A DNA stretch of 64,000 nucleotides from Microstegium vimineum (Eukaryota > Streptophyta > Magnoliopsida > Poales > Poaceae). This document shows, piece after piece, positions 33,470 through 45,440 of the stretch. The stretch is from NCBI GenBank assembly GCA_022036555.1, contig CM039123.1:15350326-15414325 (forward strand), in the 5' to 3' direction. The notes under the pieces were generated by a model. The model saw only the letters and a program-made list of their open reading frames with translations, was not told the DNA's origin and did no database searches. The position numbers and the translations under genes were made by a program. The stretch's first letter is position 1. Every line of letters starts with the position of its first letter.

Positions 33470-33835
33470 TGAACACTCTGCGGGTAACACGTGCAACATG
33501 CGGACTCCGGACGCAAGGTATCGTCCGGACAGGGGATCCGAACCAAGCTGAGCACCGTCCGGGTGAAAGTGCTCTCTGTAGCGTATTTATCCGGATGCAA
33601 AATAGAGTTCGGACGCACGCAATAGTAGTGTACGGACCCACTTTACGAGGAGAGTGCACAGTGGGGGGGTCGACCGGACGCGGGTGCAATGGTCGGGACG
33701 GCAAAAATCGTGCGTCCGGACCTCGAGTCCGAAGCAGACAGAGAGAACAGGAGGGGATCCGGACGCAAGAACGTGTCCGGACAGGGATCCAAGTAGCGTC
33801 CGGAGGTCAGTCCGGAGCCAGAAATGCACTGAAAT
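33470..33835 (-). promoter_or_regulatory. Internal palindrome cluster with TATA-like box
   Basis: Lies between pol (ends 34308) and the 3' ORF of element A. It has many TCCGGA/GTCCGGAC-type sites, like the U3 of A's LTRs, with a minus-strand ATAAATA at 33584-33590 inside the cluster. Downstream on the minus strand come a C-rich leader-like stretch and an AAG/GTAGCT donor-like site near 32970. A pyrimidine tract ending in CAG (about 24369-24383 on the minus strand) could be an acceptor before the 3' ORF. Promoter and intron are inference; a truncated LTR of a relative is the alternative. Confidence 0.35.
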
Positions 33836-34307
33836 TTTTCCTATCTCTCCCTTGCTCTCTCCCAAACCATTTCCAACACAAAGGAGATTCAACTAAACAC
33901 TTGTTGTACATGGTATGAGAACCGTCACTCAAACCCTCATGGTTTTTTCATATAGATAGACATAGGCTTAGCTCTTTTTATGAAAATAGGTCGATAAAAG
34001 AGCGCAAGGAGCACCATAAGGCCACTAGTAGGGGTATAGTAACAACTTGAGCTTGGAATGCTCCCCCTAAAGTGAACGAACTTAGCGGATGCTCAAAACT
34101 TAACCGAAAAAGAATGATCAAGCAACAAACATGCATATGCAATGCACTAGTTGAATTTGAATCTAGTTGCTTGTCAAGTTTAAACCTCGATTAAGATTCT
34201 TCACACGCTTGTGGGCGGTTATCTTAACCAAGTTAGACAAACCTATGTGCACATACATAATTTAAGCATGTCATATATTACAATGAATGCAAGTTACCAA
34301 CACAAGA

Positions 34308-37300
34308 TCATCTTTTAGTGAAGTTACTTAGATCAAGCACATTTAGTTCATTTCTCAACCTACAAAAGGTTGCTTCATCAAGTGGTTTTGTGAAGATATC
34401 CGCGAATTGATCTTCACTTCTTACACCAACTAGTGATATATCTTTCTTTGAAACATGATCCCTTAGAAAGTGATGGCAAATATCAATGTGCTTTGTGCGG
34501 GAGTGTTGAACGGGTTGTTTCCAAGTTTTACCGCACTTTCATTATCACAAAGAAGTGGTACACTTTTAAGTTGAATTCCATAGTCTAGAAGAGTTTGTTT
34601 CATGTATAGGATTTGTGCACAACAAGCTCCGGCGGCTATGCATTCCGCTTTCACGGTAGACAATGCTACACTATTTTGTTTCTTAGATGACCATGAGACA
34701 AGTGATCTACCAAGAAAATGGAAAACTCTGGAGGTACTTTTCCTATACACCTTTGCAACCGACATAATCTGAATCGGAATAGCCCACTAGTTGAAAAGTA
34801 GCTCCTTTGGGATACCAAAGGCCAATGCTTGGGGTGTGCTTTATGTATCTAAGGATTCTTTTTACGGCACTTAGATGTGATTCCTTAGATTTTGCTTGAA
34901 ATCTAGCACACATACATACACTAAACATGATGTCGGGCCTAGATGCGGTAAGATACAACAAACTACCAATCATAGAACGGTAGAGAGTTTGATCGATAGG
35001 TTTACTATCCTCATCAAGGTCAAGGTGACCATTTGTAGGCATTGGGTCTTGATTGGCTTACAATCTTCCATCTTGAACTTCTTTAGCATATCATTGGTAT
35101 ACTTCTCTTAAGATACAAATGTGCCTTCTCTCAATTGCTTCACTTGAAACCCAAGGAAGAAAGTAAGCTCTCCAATCATGGACATCTCAAATTCCTTTGA
35201 CATCAAGTCACCAAACTCCTTGCAATGATCTTCATTCGTCGAGCCAAATATAATGTCATCAACATATACTTGACAAATGAAGATATCTCCATCTTGCTTC
35301 TTGGTGAATAGTGTTGTGTCAATCTTCCCAATAGTGAATCCCTTCTTGAAGATGAAATCACGAAGACGCTCATACCAAGCTCTAGGGGATTGCTTGAGCC
35401 CATATAGCACCTTGGACAACCTATAAACATGGTTAGGATATCTAGGGTCCTCAAAACTAGGAGGTTGGTTAACATAGACTAGTTCATTTATGAAGCCATT
35501 TAATAATGCACTTTTTACATCCATTTGATATAGTTTCATGTCATGATGTGATGCATATGAAAGAAGGATATGAATGGCTTCAAGTCTTGCAACCAGTGTA
35601 AAGGTCTCCCCAAAATCCAAGCCTTCAACTTGGGAGAACCCCTTTGCAACTAGCCTTGCCTTGTTTCTAACCACTTGACCTTGATCATCTTGCTTGTTGC
35701 GGAACACCCACTTTGTTCCTATCACTCTTGCACCTTGTGGCTTTGCTTCTAGAGTCCACACTTGATTGCGGGTGAAGTTGTTCAATTCTTCATGCATACC
35801 ATTCACCCAATCCGGATTCTCATGCGCTTCCTCTACACATGTAGGCTCAACACAAGACACAAAAGAGTGATGTTCAATAAATGAAGCAAGCTTTTGGGAC
35901 CGAGTCATTACTCCCCTTGAAGGCCTTCCAATAATGAGTTCTTATGGATGTGATTGGAGTATGGGTGTAGATCTTCTATCAACCACTTGAGGAGGAGGAT
36001 TAGGTGCATCAACATCTTGAGCTTGAGCCTCTACTTGAGCTTGAGTTATGAATGTGTCTTCATTTGTTTCCCTCACTTTGTCATCATCATCTTGAGGCTC
36101 TTGTGATGGAGAAGGTTGAGCATTTGCATTATCTTCAACTTCAACCACCACTTGATCTTCTTCTTTGGGGTTGATTGCACTGGTAGGCATGTTCTTCATA
36201 GCCTCCCTCAATGGTTCATCACCTACATCATCTTTCATTTGCTCCTTGGGAGCCATTAGTCTCATCAAATTTCAAGTCATATGTTTCTTCAACTAAGTCG
36301 GTGGCTTGGTTAAATACACGGTATGCTTTGGATTTCAAAGAATAACCGACTAGGAAGCCAATATCACATCTTCTTTGAAACTTCCCTAGATGTTGATGCT
36401 TCTTGTAGATGTAGACCTTGCACCCAAACACCCTAAAGAATGATACATCCGACTTCTTTCCATTAAGCAACTTATATGGTGTCTTCTTCAAGAATCTTTG
36501 GATGAACAATCTATTTGAAGCATAGCATGCGATGTTGATAGCTTCGGCCCAAAACTTCTCCGGGGGGTTGTACTCATCTAGCATGGTTCTTGCAAGTGTA
36601 ATCAATGTCCGGTTCTTCCTCTCAACCACTCCATTTTGTTGTGGTGTATATATAGTAGACACTTCATGCTTGATCCCAACTTCATTATAATATTTTTCAA
36701 TTCTTGTGTTGATAAACTCGGTGCCATTGTCACTTCTAGTTTTCTTGATTTCCGCATCAAACTCATTTTGGGCTCTCTTGGCAAACTTCTTGAATGAGCT
36801 TGTAGCTTCACTTTTTTCATGAAGAAAGAACACCCATGTATATCTTGAATAGTCATCCACAATCACAAGAAAAAATAGGTTGCCACCCAAACTAGCATAT
36901 GTTGTAGGTCCAAACAAATCCATGTCTTGATGTTGACATGAATGCTTTATGTGGGTGAGTGTTGGCAACTTTCTTGCCGACTTGACATGCACTACAAAGC
37001 TTATCCTTTTCAAACACAACATCCTTTATGCCTCTAACCATTTCCTTCTTCAATAGCTTCTTGAGAGTGGACATTCCAACATGAGCTAGCCTTATATGCC
37101 ACAACCAACCAAGAGATGACTTAGTGAACAAGCATGTTTGGAGGTTGGCATCATTTGATGATAAATCCACAAGGTACAGGTTATTGTGTTGGAAGCCTTT
37201 GAATATGACTTGACTATCATCAATCTTGGACACAACAACTTCATTTGGAGTGAATAGGCATTGGAAACCAAGATAACATAATTGACCGACCGAGAGTAAG

Positions 37301-37527
37301 TTGAATCTCAATGATGCAACTATCAAGACATTTGATATTGAATGATCATTTGAGATTTCCACTTTTCCAAGTCCTTTGACCTTTCCCTTTGAATTGTCCC
37401 CAAATGTGATCTTGTCTTGATTGTTGACATCTTCTTCCAAAGAGGTGAACATCCGGGGGTCACCGGTCATATGTTGAGTGCAACCACTATCTATCACCCA
37501 ATGACTTCCACTAGTCTTGTAATTCAC
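34308..37527 (-). pseudogene. Pol of element A, broken
   Basis: Domains in copia order. Aspartic protease with WVIDSGCTQHMTG (36892-37527 frame). GAG-pre-integrase with a Cys/His finger. Integrase core with DDYSRYTWVFF, RSDNGTEF and ERKNRTL (DDE residues present; 36228-37022). Acidic linker (35942-36268). Reverse transcriptase with QMDVKSALLNG and catalytic YVDDIIFG (35108-35908). RNase H with STVKAEC, DNESAVKLGNN and the end ADIFTKPLDEATF; final stop at 34308-34310. Frame changes fall near 36950, 36230, 35110 and 34750. Key catalytic residues are kept, so decay is recent. Confidence 0.88.
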
Positions 37528-39910
37528 CTACACACACAAGAGATCAAGCTTGTTGTTTAGGCACCCATTGATTAGGGGGCCCATTCCTTTCTCTATTAGT
37601 GACTTAGCAACCCAAAGTGTCTTTGGTCTATTCTTGTTAGGTGGTCCTAAGAACACAATTTGTGGCTTGCCCTTGACATCCTTGTTGATGATATAGTGAG
37701 CATTGTATGCAAATGGCCTAGTGTGCTTGGGCAAGGGTTGTGGAGGTGGTGTCACACAATCATGAGCAAAGTGTCCTTGCTTTCCACACTCAAAGAATGT
37801 CTTCATATTTGGATTTGGCTTAGCTTGATAGAAGTACTTGGCTTGTTGTTGATATTGAGCTTTAGCTTTTTCTTTGTCCTTCTTCACTTGAGCTGACTTG
37901 TAGCCAATACCGATCTTGTCATTCTTCATGACGGTGTTCATGAGGAGCTCACTTTGAAGATTGTGGCCCTTAGTGAACTTCTCCATTCCAATGGCAAGAT
38001 GATTCTTCTCATTCTTTAGCCTCTTGTTCTCTTCTTTAAGCATATCAACTTCAAGTGCCACATCATAGTATTCATCTTGTGTCTCAATCACTATTGACTT
38101 GGTTGACTTTAGCTTGATAAGATCTTGCTTGAGATTCTCATTCTCATTCTTGATCTTGATATAGTCATCATAGTGATCCGCCACAACCACTTGCTTGCCT
38201 TTGCACTTAGGCTCTTGCTCAATGGGCTCAACAATCAAATCATCACAAGATGTGTCAATGTCAATCTTGACAATGGGGTTAGTAGAAACATGTGAAACAT
38301 CATCAAGACATTCATTTGCAATAACGAGAGTATCATAGTTCATCTTTACTTCGGTGTACTCTTCCTTAAGCTTGTTATGTTTGGCTCTAAGCTCTTGTAT
38401 TGTCCTCTCTAGCTTATCATGTTTCTCATTTAGCTCTTTGAGAGAGGATTTGAGCTCCTTAGCTTGTGAGGATAGAGATTTTTTTCACTTATAAGCTCAT
38501 CACTAGCATTTGAGGTTATTTCAAGTTTAGCAAGAAAATCATCATTATCTTTTTCAAGCTCCTCATTTTTAGCTTGCTCCTTCTTAACAATTTTAGTGTA
38601 TTTAGTGAGCAATTTTATGAGCTCATCATAAGAAGGAGCTTGGTATTCATTTTCACTTTCACTACCACTATCATCACTATCCTCTACTTTAGATTGTACC
38701 TTCCGGTCACCTTTAGCAATAAGGCATAGGTGTGTAGAGGATGTAGTGGTGGAAGACGAAGATGGTGGAAGAGGCAATGAAGTCCCAATGACTAGAGCGG
38801 CCACCCTCTCATCATCACTTTGATCATCGGATGAATCACTTGAGTCTTCAATGTCGGTCAACCAATCACCAACTATGTATGCTTTGCCATCTTGCTTCTT
38901 GTGGTGTGGGAACTTCTTCTTCTTGAAGCCACCTTTCTTCTTGTGTGGCTTCTCAACTTTCTTGGCATCATCACTTGACTAATCTTTTTCTTCTTTTCCA
39001 TTCTTGAACTTCTTCTTGTACTTGTCCTTCTTGGGCTTCGTACAATGATGAGCTAGATGGCCAAAATCACCACAACTGTAGCAGTCGATTTTCGTCAAGG
39101 GCTTCCTCTTGTTACTAGTGAAGAACTTCTTTCTTGAGTCAAATTTCACACTGCTCTTGTTTAGTCTCTTTAGCATCTTGGTGGTCTTCTTCACCATTAG
39201 ATCAATGTTTGTGTTATCATCTTCTTCACTTGAGCTATCAAACACCACATGTCATGGCTAGATTTGAGTGCCAAATCTTTCTTCTTGGTGGATGATGAAG
39301 ATTCTTCCTTGTTGTTGATGTGCATGTACATCTCATGAGCATTGATCTTTCCCAAGATTTGAGTTGGTGTAGATAGGAAAAGATCACTTTGATGCAACAT
39401 TGTCACAATATGACCATACTTGTCAATTGGAAGCACACAAAGAATCTTCCTCACAACATCAGCGGGTTCCATTTGAGTTAGCCCAAGTCCATTCAATTCT
39501 TCTACAAGAACATTTAAGCGTGAATACATTTCATTTGCATTTCCATGAGAAAGCATAGTAAAAGCATTCATCTTATTCATGACTAGGTGATAACGCTCTT
39601 CTAGCTCGCTCTTTGTGCCCTCATGAAGAGCACAAATGTTCTTCCACAACTCGTGAGTGTTCTTGGATGTGCGCACGTGGTTGAACACATCCTTGCCAAT
39701 GCCCCTAAAAAGAGTGTTCCGGGCCTTGGCATTCCACTTCTCATAGTTGACTTCTTCACCGAATGGTTCTCTATCAAATTGAGGAAATCCATCGGTGGCA
39801 GCTTTGAGCACACCAATGTCTAAGGCTTCGAGGTAAGCCTCCATACGCACTTTCCAATAAGGAAAGTCGTCTCCATCAAAGATGAGCGGCGGTCCATCCC
39901 CATGGGACAT
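37528..39910 (-). pseudogene. Gag of element A, broken, two zinc knuckles
   Basis: Gag forms the particle and binds RNA. The ATG at 39910 starts 'MSHGDGPPLIFDGDDFPYWK', the usual Sirevirus gag opening, and the core runs to about 39250 where the frame changes. 38979-39248 holds an intact CX2CX4HX4C knuckle (CYSCGDFGHLAHHC). 38430-38861 is acidic and Ser-rich, then Lys/Glu-rich and likely coiled coil. 37528-38343 continues with heptad-like Leu/Lys/Glu and a second knuckle, ECGKQGHFAHDC, whose first Cys is replaced by Phe (FFECG). At least three frame changes break it. The long gag with a second RNA-binding motif is characteristic of Sireviruses. Confidence 0.85.
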
Positions 39911-39944
39911 CTTTCTCTAAGCGGTTAAGCTTAAATCAAGAGTA

Positions 39945-39960
39945 CTCGACTTTGATACCA
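39945..39960 (-). other. Primer binding site of element A
   Basis: On the minus strand TGGTATCAAAGTCGAG, two bases after the LTR end. It matches the start of the methionine-tRNA complementary site used by copia elements (TGGTATCA...). Confidence 0.8.
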
Positions 39961-39962
39961 AT

Positions 39963-41522
39963 TGAAAGGATCAAGATGCCCAAGAGGGGGGTGAATTGGG
40001 CTCTTTTAAATTTCTAAGCAAGAATTAAACCTAACAAGAGCCAATTAACCCCCTAGTGCTTTCCCATGTGTGGCCTAGCTACATAAGCAAGACATGGCAA
40101 AGAAAGCGGTAAAGCCCTATGCAATTCTACTCAAGCAATAAGAAAGTAATGCGGAAAGTAATGCTTGAATGTAATTGCAATAAGTAAGGAGAAGGGTGTA
40201 AGGAAATTGACACGACGACGTTTTGTCGAGGTATCGAGAAGTCGACACTCCCCCTAGTCCTCGTTGGAGCACCGCGCACGGTATCGCTCCACCTTAGTCC
40301 GCGCAAGGACTAAGTGCTCTCTACGGGCTAATTCTTCGCTAACCCAGCTTGGTGAATCGCCCACAACCAATCACAATGAAGCTTGGGTCATCCACAATGA
40401 TCTCCACCGGATGATCACCAAGCGAACCTCCACGAAGCCGTCTAGGTGATGTCGATCACCAAGAATAACAAGCACTAACTCTCACTTGACCAAGGCTAGT
40501 CTAGTGATTGAATGGATGCACACTTGCTATCTCTAAGCAACTAGTGAGGATCAACTCGTGGGAGCTCAATACTCTCTCTCACTAGGGCTCTTGCACTCCT
40601 TGTAAGCTCACAAGGTTTGTTCAGCAAATGAAATGGGCAAGAGTAGTGCCAAGGGGCTGATGGGGAAGTATAAATACCACCAAGCCAACCTCTAGCTGTT
40701 AGAGGCAAAAACCTCTTCTCTGCGTCACTCCGGACACTATTGCAAGGTGGGGTCCGGACCCCCTTGATTCACCGAGCTCAACAGGAAAATGCACACAGTC
40801 CGGACGCTAAACAGGGTCCGTACGCGTGACTTCGGACAACATCCAGACTGGATTGTCCTCTCTGGAACTCTCTGTGTAGGGTCCGGACTCAACTTCATGT
40901 CCGGACTCTACACTCCGGACAGCATCCGGATCAAATTTTGCTTTCGGGAGCTCTCTGCATAGGGTCCGGATGCTATGGCGTGTCCAGACCCTCTACTGTT
41001 CACAGCGTCCGGACGCGCTGTCACAACCGAGCAAACCCTAGGGTCCGAACGACGTCCGGACCCAGGGACTTACTAGCGTTCGGAGCTCTTTCTCGAGCTG
41101 GAACAGCACACTTCCAACATGGAAGTTGCTCAACTTGGTTCAAGGACTATTTCTAAAGTTGCCTAGTGCTAGTTTTCACAAGTGTGCATCACACCTAATC
41201 ACTTAGCCTCTCCTAGGTCAAACTACTAGATAGTACCCCCCCCCCCCTTAATAGTACGGCCAAAGGAAAAATAAAGGTGCTAAACTACTCTAAGTGTCTC
41301 TTAACTCCAATTGACACTTAGACCTAGTCTAAAATTCAACCTTGTCGCCAATCCTTTAAAAACCGAAACGATTCCGTTAAGGGGCACAAATACCATTGAT
41401 AGCCCGATCAACCATCCATTACCATGACCTAACTTTCTTATTGCCTCTGTAAAACACACGTTAGTCATAGTAACCTTGCATTGTCGTTAATCACCGAAAC
41501 ACTTAGGGCCTAGATGCTTTCA
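39963..41522 (-). repeat. 5' LTR of element A
   Basis: 1560 bp; on the minus strand it begins TGAAAGCATCTAGGCCC and ends CCTTTCA. It holds a cluster of GTCCGGAC-type palindromes (about 40730-41060), a minus-strand TATA-like 'tatttata' (about 40668-40675), and 'gtactattaagggggg' near 41240, also seen in element B and in the decayed LTR at 42840. Confidence 0.92.
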
Positions 41523-41527
41523 GACCA

Positions 41528-43130
41528 CTCCCGAACTACCACTATTGAGCCCATCTTCGAGCCTACTCCCAAGCTACCACTAATGAGACTACCAAATGTG
41601 TGACTGCTACCGCTCTCGAGACAACCATCCCCAAGCTTGCTGCTCCCAAGCATGTTGCCTACCTACCACGATCGACTCACTTGCCCTTGTGATTAAGGAG
41701 AGAAAAAATAAGGGATGGATGTGGACAAGTGCAAACTTGAAAGGTTATCCATCGAGTATGCATGTCTTGCCCTCTTGCGTCATCACTAGTGTTGAAGGTC
41801 CTCATGGTATTAAGAGATTGGAGCAGAACGGGAGAGATAACCAAGTCATCTAGGTGGCAGCAACCACCAAGAATAACAAGAAAACCACAACGATGACAAA
41901 CGCCAAGTGCCACTAGATGCAAATTGATAAGCAAATGCACTTGGATGCACTCAATCTCACATTGGATGCACAATAGGAGTGATTTGCTATAGCTCACAAG
42001 AATGTATCAATGATCAAAATGTGTAATAGAGTGAGCTAGAGCCAACCAACCTCTATTTAAGGACCCCTAAGGGGTAACTAGCCATTTCCTATTTTAGGGC
42101 ATTAGGACTCCCCATACGGACCATCGTTGGGCATTCGCACCAATGGCCATGGGTCTAAACCACTAATGCAGCCAATCACACACTACCACGCGCCCTGACA
42201 ATTTGAATTCGACCGTTGCTGCCTTCATGTGCATGTCTAGACTACAATAGTGAAGCATTCGGACCAATCACCACCATGGTCTGGATCAATTTAAACAGGT
42301 TCCTAAATGCACAAATGCATCTAGACCTGGGTCAGTTGTGCCATTTAGACCAAAGTGCATGATTTAGACCAGCCTCATCTCTTCTCCTCACGCCATGCCA
42401 CTTAATCTAGCAGAACTGAACAATGCTTCAAACTACCTATCACTAGGGTCCAGACGCCCAGAGTCACTAGAGAGCTTCCAAACCGGCTGAATCAATCTGG
42501 ATGCGATTCAGATCGAGCCTCTAGACCAACTCCATGGTTTAGAGGTCATGTAGATATAGTGCATGAGCTAGAGTTAGGTTCCAGACCCATCATTGATGGT
42601 CTAGACCACCCCAAACCCCTTAGTTCGGAGCTCCTCTTGTGCTCTTTTTCAACTTCTATCTTCTCCCCTTGTTCTCACATGCTAACACCAAAGTGTTTGA
42701 CCACTTGTGCACATGTGTTAGCATTTTACAAAGCACTTTCAAGGGTTAAGTTAGATCATTAGGTCCTAAAGCATATACATGTATGATTTCACCTAGTGAC
42801 ACTTTGATAACCGCAACCACAAACGATTTTCCCTTCTTAATAGTACACTATAAATTCTAAATGTGATCACACTCTCTAGTGTCTTGGCCACTGGACCAAA
42901 AATAGCTCCTATGGTTATACCTTTGCCTTGAGCCTATTTTTATTTTTCTCTTTCTTCTTTTCTAATTGTTGAGCATTTGATCAACACTTATGGTCATCAC
43001 CATCTTCATGATCACCATCTAGCTCCATCACTTGGATTGGATCACCCTAGCTTATCTACACACTTAGTCATAGGGTTAGTCCAATAGGTTTCATTAATTA
43101 ACCAAAACCAAACTAGGACTTTCATGTAGC
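41528..43130 (-). repeat. Old decayed Sirevirus-like LTR and flank
   Basis: No gene. 'cccttcttaatagtac' near 42830-42846 matches the conserved 'ccccttaatagtac' block of the A and B LTRs. 42230-42620 carries many GTCTAGAC/GTCCAGAC-like sites where A has GTCCGGAC. The order of blocks (tandem 'taccacta' units, leader, palindromes, 'cttaatagtac') fits a minus-strand LTR far older than A. Borders were not found. Confidence 0.5.
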
Positions 43131-43159
43131 CAATCATTAGTACTTTACTAGCCAATGAA

Positions 43160-43217
43160 CTTTAACATCCAAATGGATGTCCAAATTGCTTTTGTTAATG
43201 GACATGTGGAGGAGTAA
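43160..43217 (+). pseudogene. Fragment of copia reverse transcriptase
   Basis: Reads 'NIQMDVQIAFVNGHVEE' then TAA. This matches the copia RT motif QMDVKSAFLNG followed by the 'EEV' position. Only about 19 codons are recognisable. It is on the opposite strand to A and B, so it belongs to another element. Confidence 0.6.
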
Positions 43218-45164
43218 ATGTTTATGCTATTGTTGGAGGATACCCTCGGTGTGCCACCCTATATATGCTCCGGCTAAGGCAAGGCTCCCATACCCTCTCC
43301 CTCGACTGAATGGTGTTGTACCCTCGTTCTCTTATCGAAATCTTGCCTAGGCCTCAGCCATTGGTACCACCCCTGGCAAGCCTCACTCGGCTCCACCACC
43401 ATGGCTTCATTGATGCTCCTTGGCGAGTGGCACCTCGACTCTTTGTATCTCGTAGATTTAGGAGCAATCTGCAAAGCTAGTCAGCTGGGAGGAACTCTCA
43501 AAGCCGCCACAAGAGCGTTGTTTCTAGCGGACTGAAGAAGGTGGTCCCCCAAGTAGAGACCTAGGCAATGTTAAGTACGATTTAATATCCAAAGGTATCT
43601 ATTTCTTGTTTCCTCCATCAAAGATTCATCGCCATCTAAGGCAAACACTATATCTATGATCTATCTCATCAGGTTGATCGCTTACATTAGAAACAAAATA
43701 GAAAATGGGGAAATCATAAATGGACATGACTTCATGAATGTCCAGATATTATTCAAACAAAACTAAGCCAAACAAAAACATGGTCAAGAATGGGTAACGC
43801 AAAGTCACTAACAGGTAGAACCATTGACTTCAAATATTTCACGTAGCATAAGCATTTTAGCAATACAACATACTAACATATACTCCCTTTGATTTTGCAA
43901 TGCTTGTCCATAGCACATCATGCATGCACACTAATTAGGTCAAACTTAATGGGAGTTTTATTAGAGTTTAATTACATTTAATAGTCTGCCAGATATGCAT
44001 TTTTATGACATGGCAATGTTTTAATGAAGAATGAGAAAATTAGTTTCATGCAGATCAAACACGGCCAGATATGTATTTTTTATGACATGGCAATATTTTA
44101 ATGAAGAGAGAGGAAATAAGTTTCATGGAGATCAAACTCTTTTGGCATGACTATCAACTCTCTACAAGTCATAGAATTGAATGTCTGTAAAAACTATGAA
44201 ATTGAACTTTGTATTGAGAGTGAGTATTTCATTCAAGTTTTATTTCATTCTAGATGACATGGTAGTTTTGGAAACAACGTAACAAAACTTCCCACTAAAA
44301 CTGGCCTTAACATTATATATTCCTAATAAATAACGTGATACAACTATTTCTCTAATTTCAATTCATTTAAAAGGTGGGGGAGAAAGTAGAATTGTAGCAA
44401 TAACTACGCTCCTGGTATCGTCAAAAGACAAACATGGTAAAAATATGTATTTTCTGAAGGACATGGACGAATACTATAGAGTAAATGGAGTTTGAGTTTC
44501 CTTTATATATTATGATATTATTTTTATTATTTGTGGATATTATTGACAGTGACAGCGTATTAATCACCAGGTTAGAGGAAACAAAAAAGAAAAACGAATG
44601 GCAGGATAAAGAAAATCACGGGGAAATTAAGAGCAAATATGGGCTGCTTCCTCCAGCGCTATGCCGGTAACTTGGGCTGAAATCGTACAGCCCAGAACAA
44701 GCTCAGCGTATGGCATTGGAAGGCCCAATAGCGAAGGTTCATGGGCAATTGAGTTGGCTGACGAAAAAAATCCTTTATGAGATCAGGCCCAACAGTACGG
44801 CCAGTCGGCCAGGGAAAGCAGTTAAATCGTTTTTCTATATAGAACAGTTAAATCGTTTTTGCACATGTTTCCGGATGAGTCGTCTAAGAATATAATGATG
44901 TAATTGACACAGAAGTAGAAAGGATAAATAGTTCATCCCATTATACAAACTTAAAATTGTAAAAAAATAGTGATTATCTAGCTCAGACTCCGGGGATCCG
45001 ACACAGCGTCTCCTGATTTTAACACGGTCCATGCCATACTGTGTGTTCCACATGCTGCGCGTGGTGGTAAACTTGCGATGAGGTCATGCCGTTGTGACGT
45101 ATGTCAATTAAAGAGACTAAAAAACATCAATAAAGTATTTCATTCAAAATTATGAAATAAAGAG
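43218..45164. other. Unannotated region, MITE-like debris
   Basis: 43230-43600 has no recognised frame. 43993-44060 and 44069-44145 are a direct repeat sharing 'atgacatggcaat.ttttaatgaag' and 'agtttcatg.agatcaaac' (interrupted here by the differing bases), probably part of a MITE family. 44640-44830 is moderately GC-rich with no clear gene. Confidence 0.4.
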
Positions 45165-45440
45165 CACTACTACAGAATAGGCATTTACTATCGGCCCATC
45201 ACTGCCGGTTTTGTTTGGGCCGACAATGATGCTTCATCACTGTCGGTTCATGCTCTGACAGACCCCCAATTATTGGGGGCAAGGGCTGAACCGGTAGTGA
45301 AACTTATCATCACTGCCGGTTCGTGGCTTGAACCGACAGTGATGCTTCTCGGCCCTATCACTGTCGGTTCAAGCCACCAACCAGCAGTGATGAGGAGTTT
45401 CACTGCCGGTTCGTGGCTAGAACCAACAGTGATGTTGTAT
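45165..45440. repeat. Left subterminal hairpin array of the CACTA element
   Basis: Repeated 'catcactgccggtt' and its inverse 'aaccgacagtgatg' alternate about every 40-60 bases. Each pair can fold as a stem. In CACTA elements such arrays are transposase binding sites. Confidence 0.75.

Larger units (their letters stand above)
19554..41522 (-). mobile_element. Sirevirus-like Ty1/copia element A, TSD GACCA
   Basis: A complete LTR retrotransposon on the minus strand with TG...CA LTRs (39963-41522 and 19554-21099) and a perfect 5 bp duplication GACCA (19549-19553 and 41523-41527). It has a tRNA-type primer binding site at 39945-39960 and a polypurine tract at 21100-21113. Order on the minus strand is LTR, gag, protease, integrase, reverse transcriptase, RNase H, spacer, 3' ORF, LTR. 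This is the copia order, and the long gag with a second knuckle plus the extra 3' ORF point to the Sirevirus/Maximus lineage. Element B (8280 bp) plus one TSD copy interrupts it, so its own length is about 13.7 kb. All frames are broken. The LTRs differ by roughly 5% by eye in their first 500 bases. Confidence 0.92.

Noticed and set aside
33068..33704. Overlapping minus-strand frames of 140-180 codons rich in Pro, Arg and Ser
   Set aside because: All three minus frames are open because the spacer of element A is C-rich; none has a family motif.
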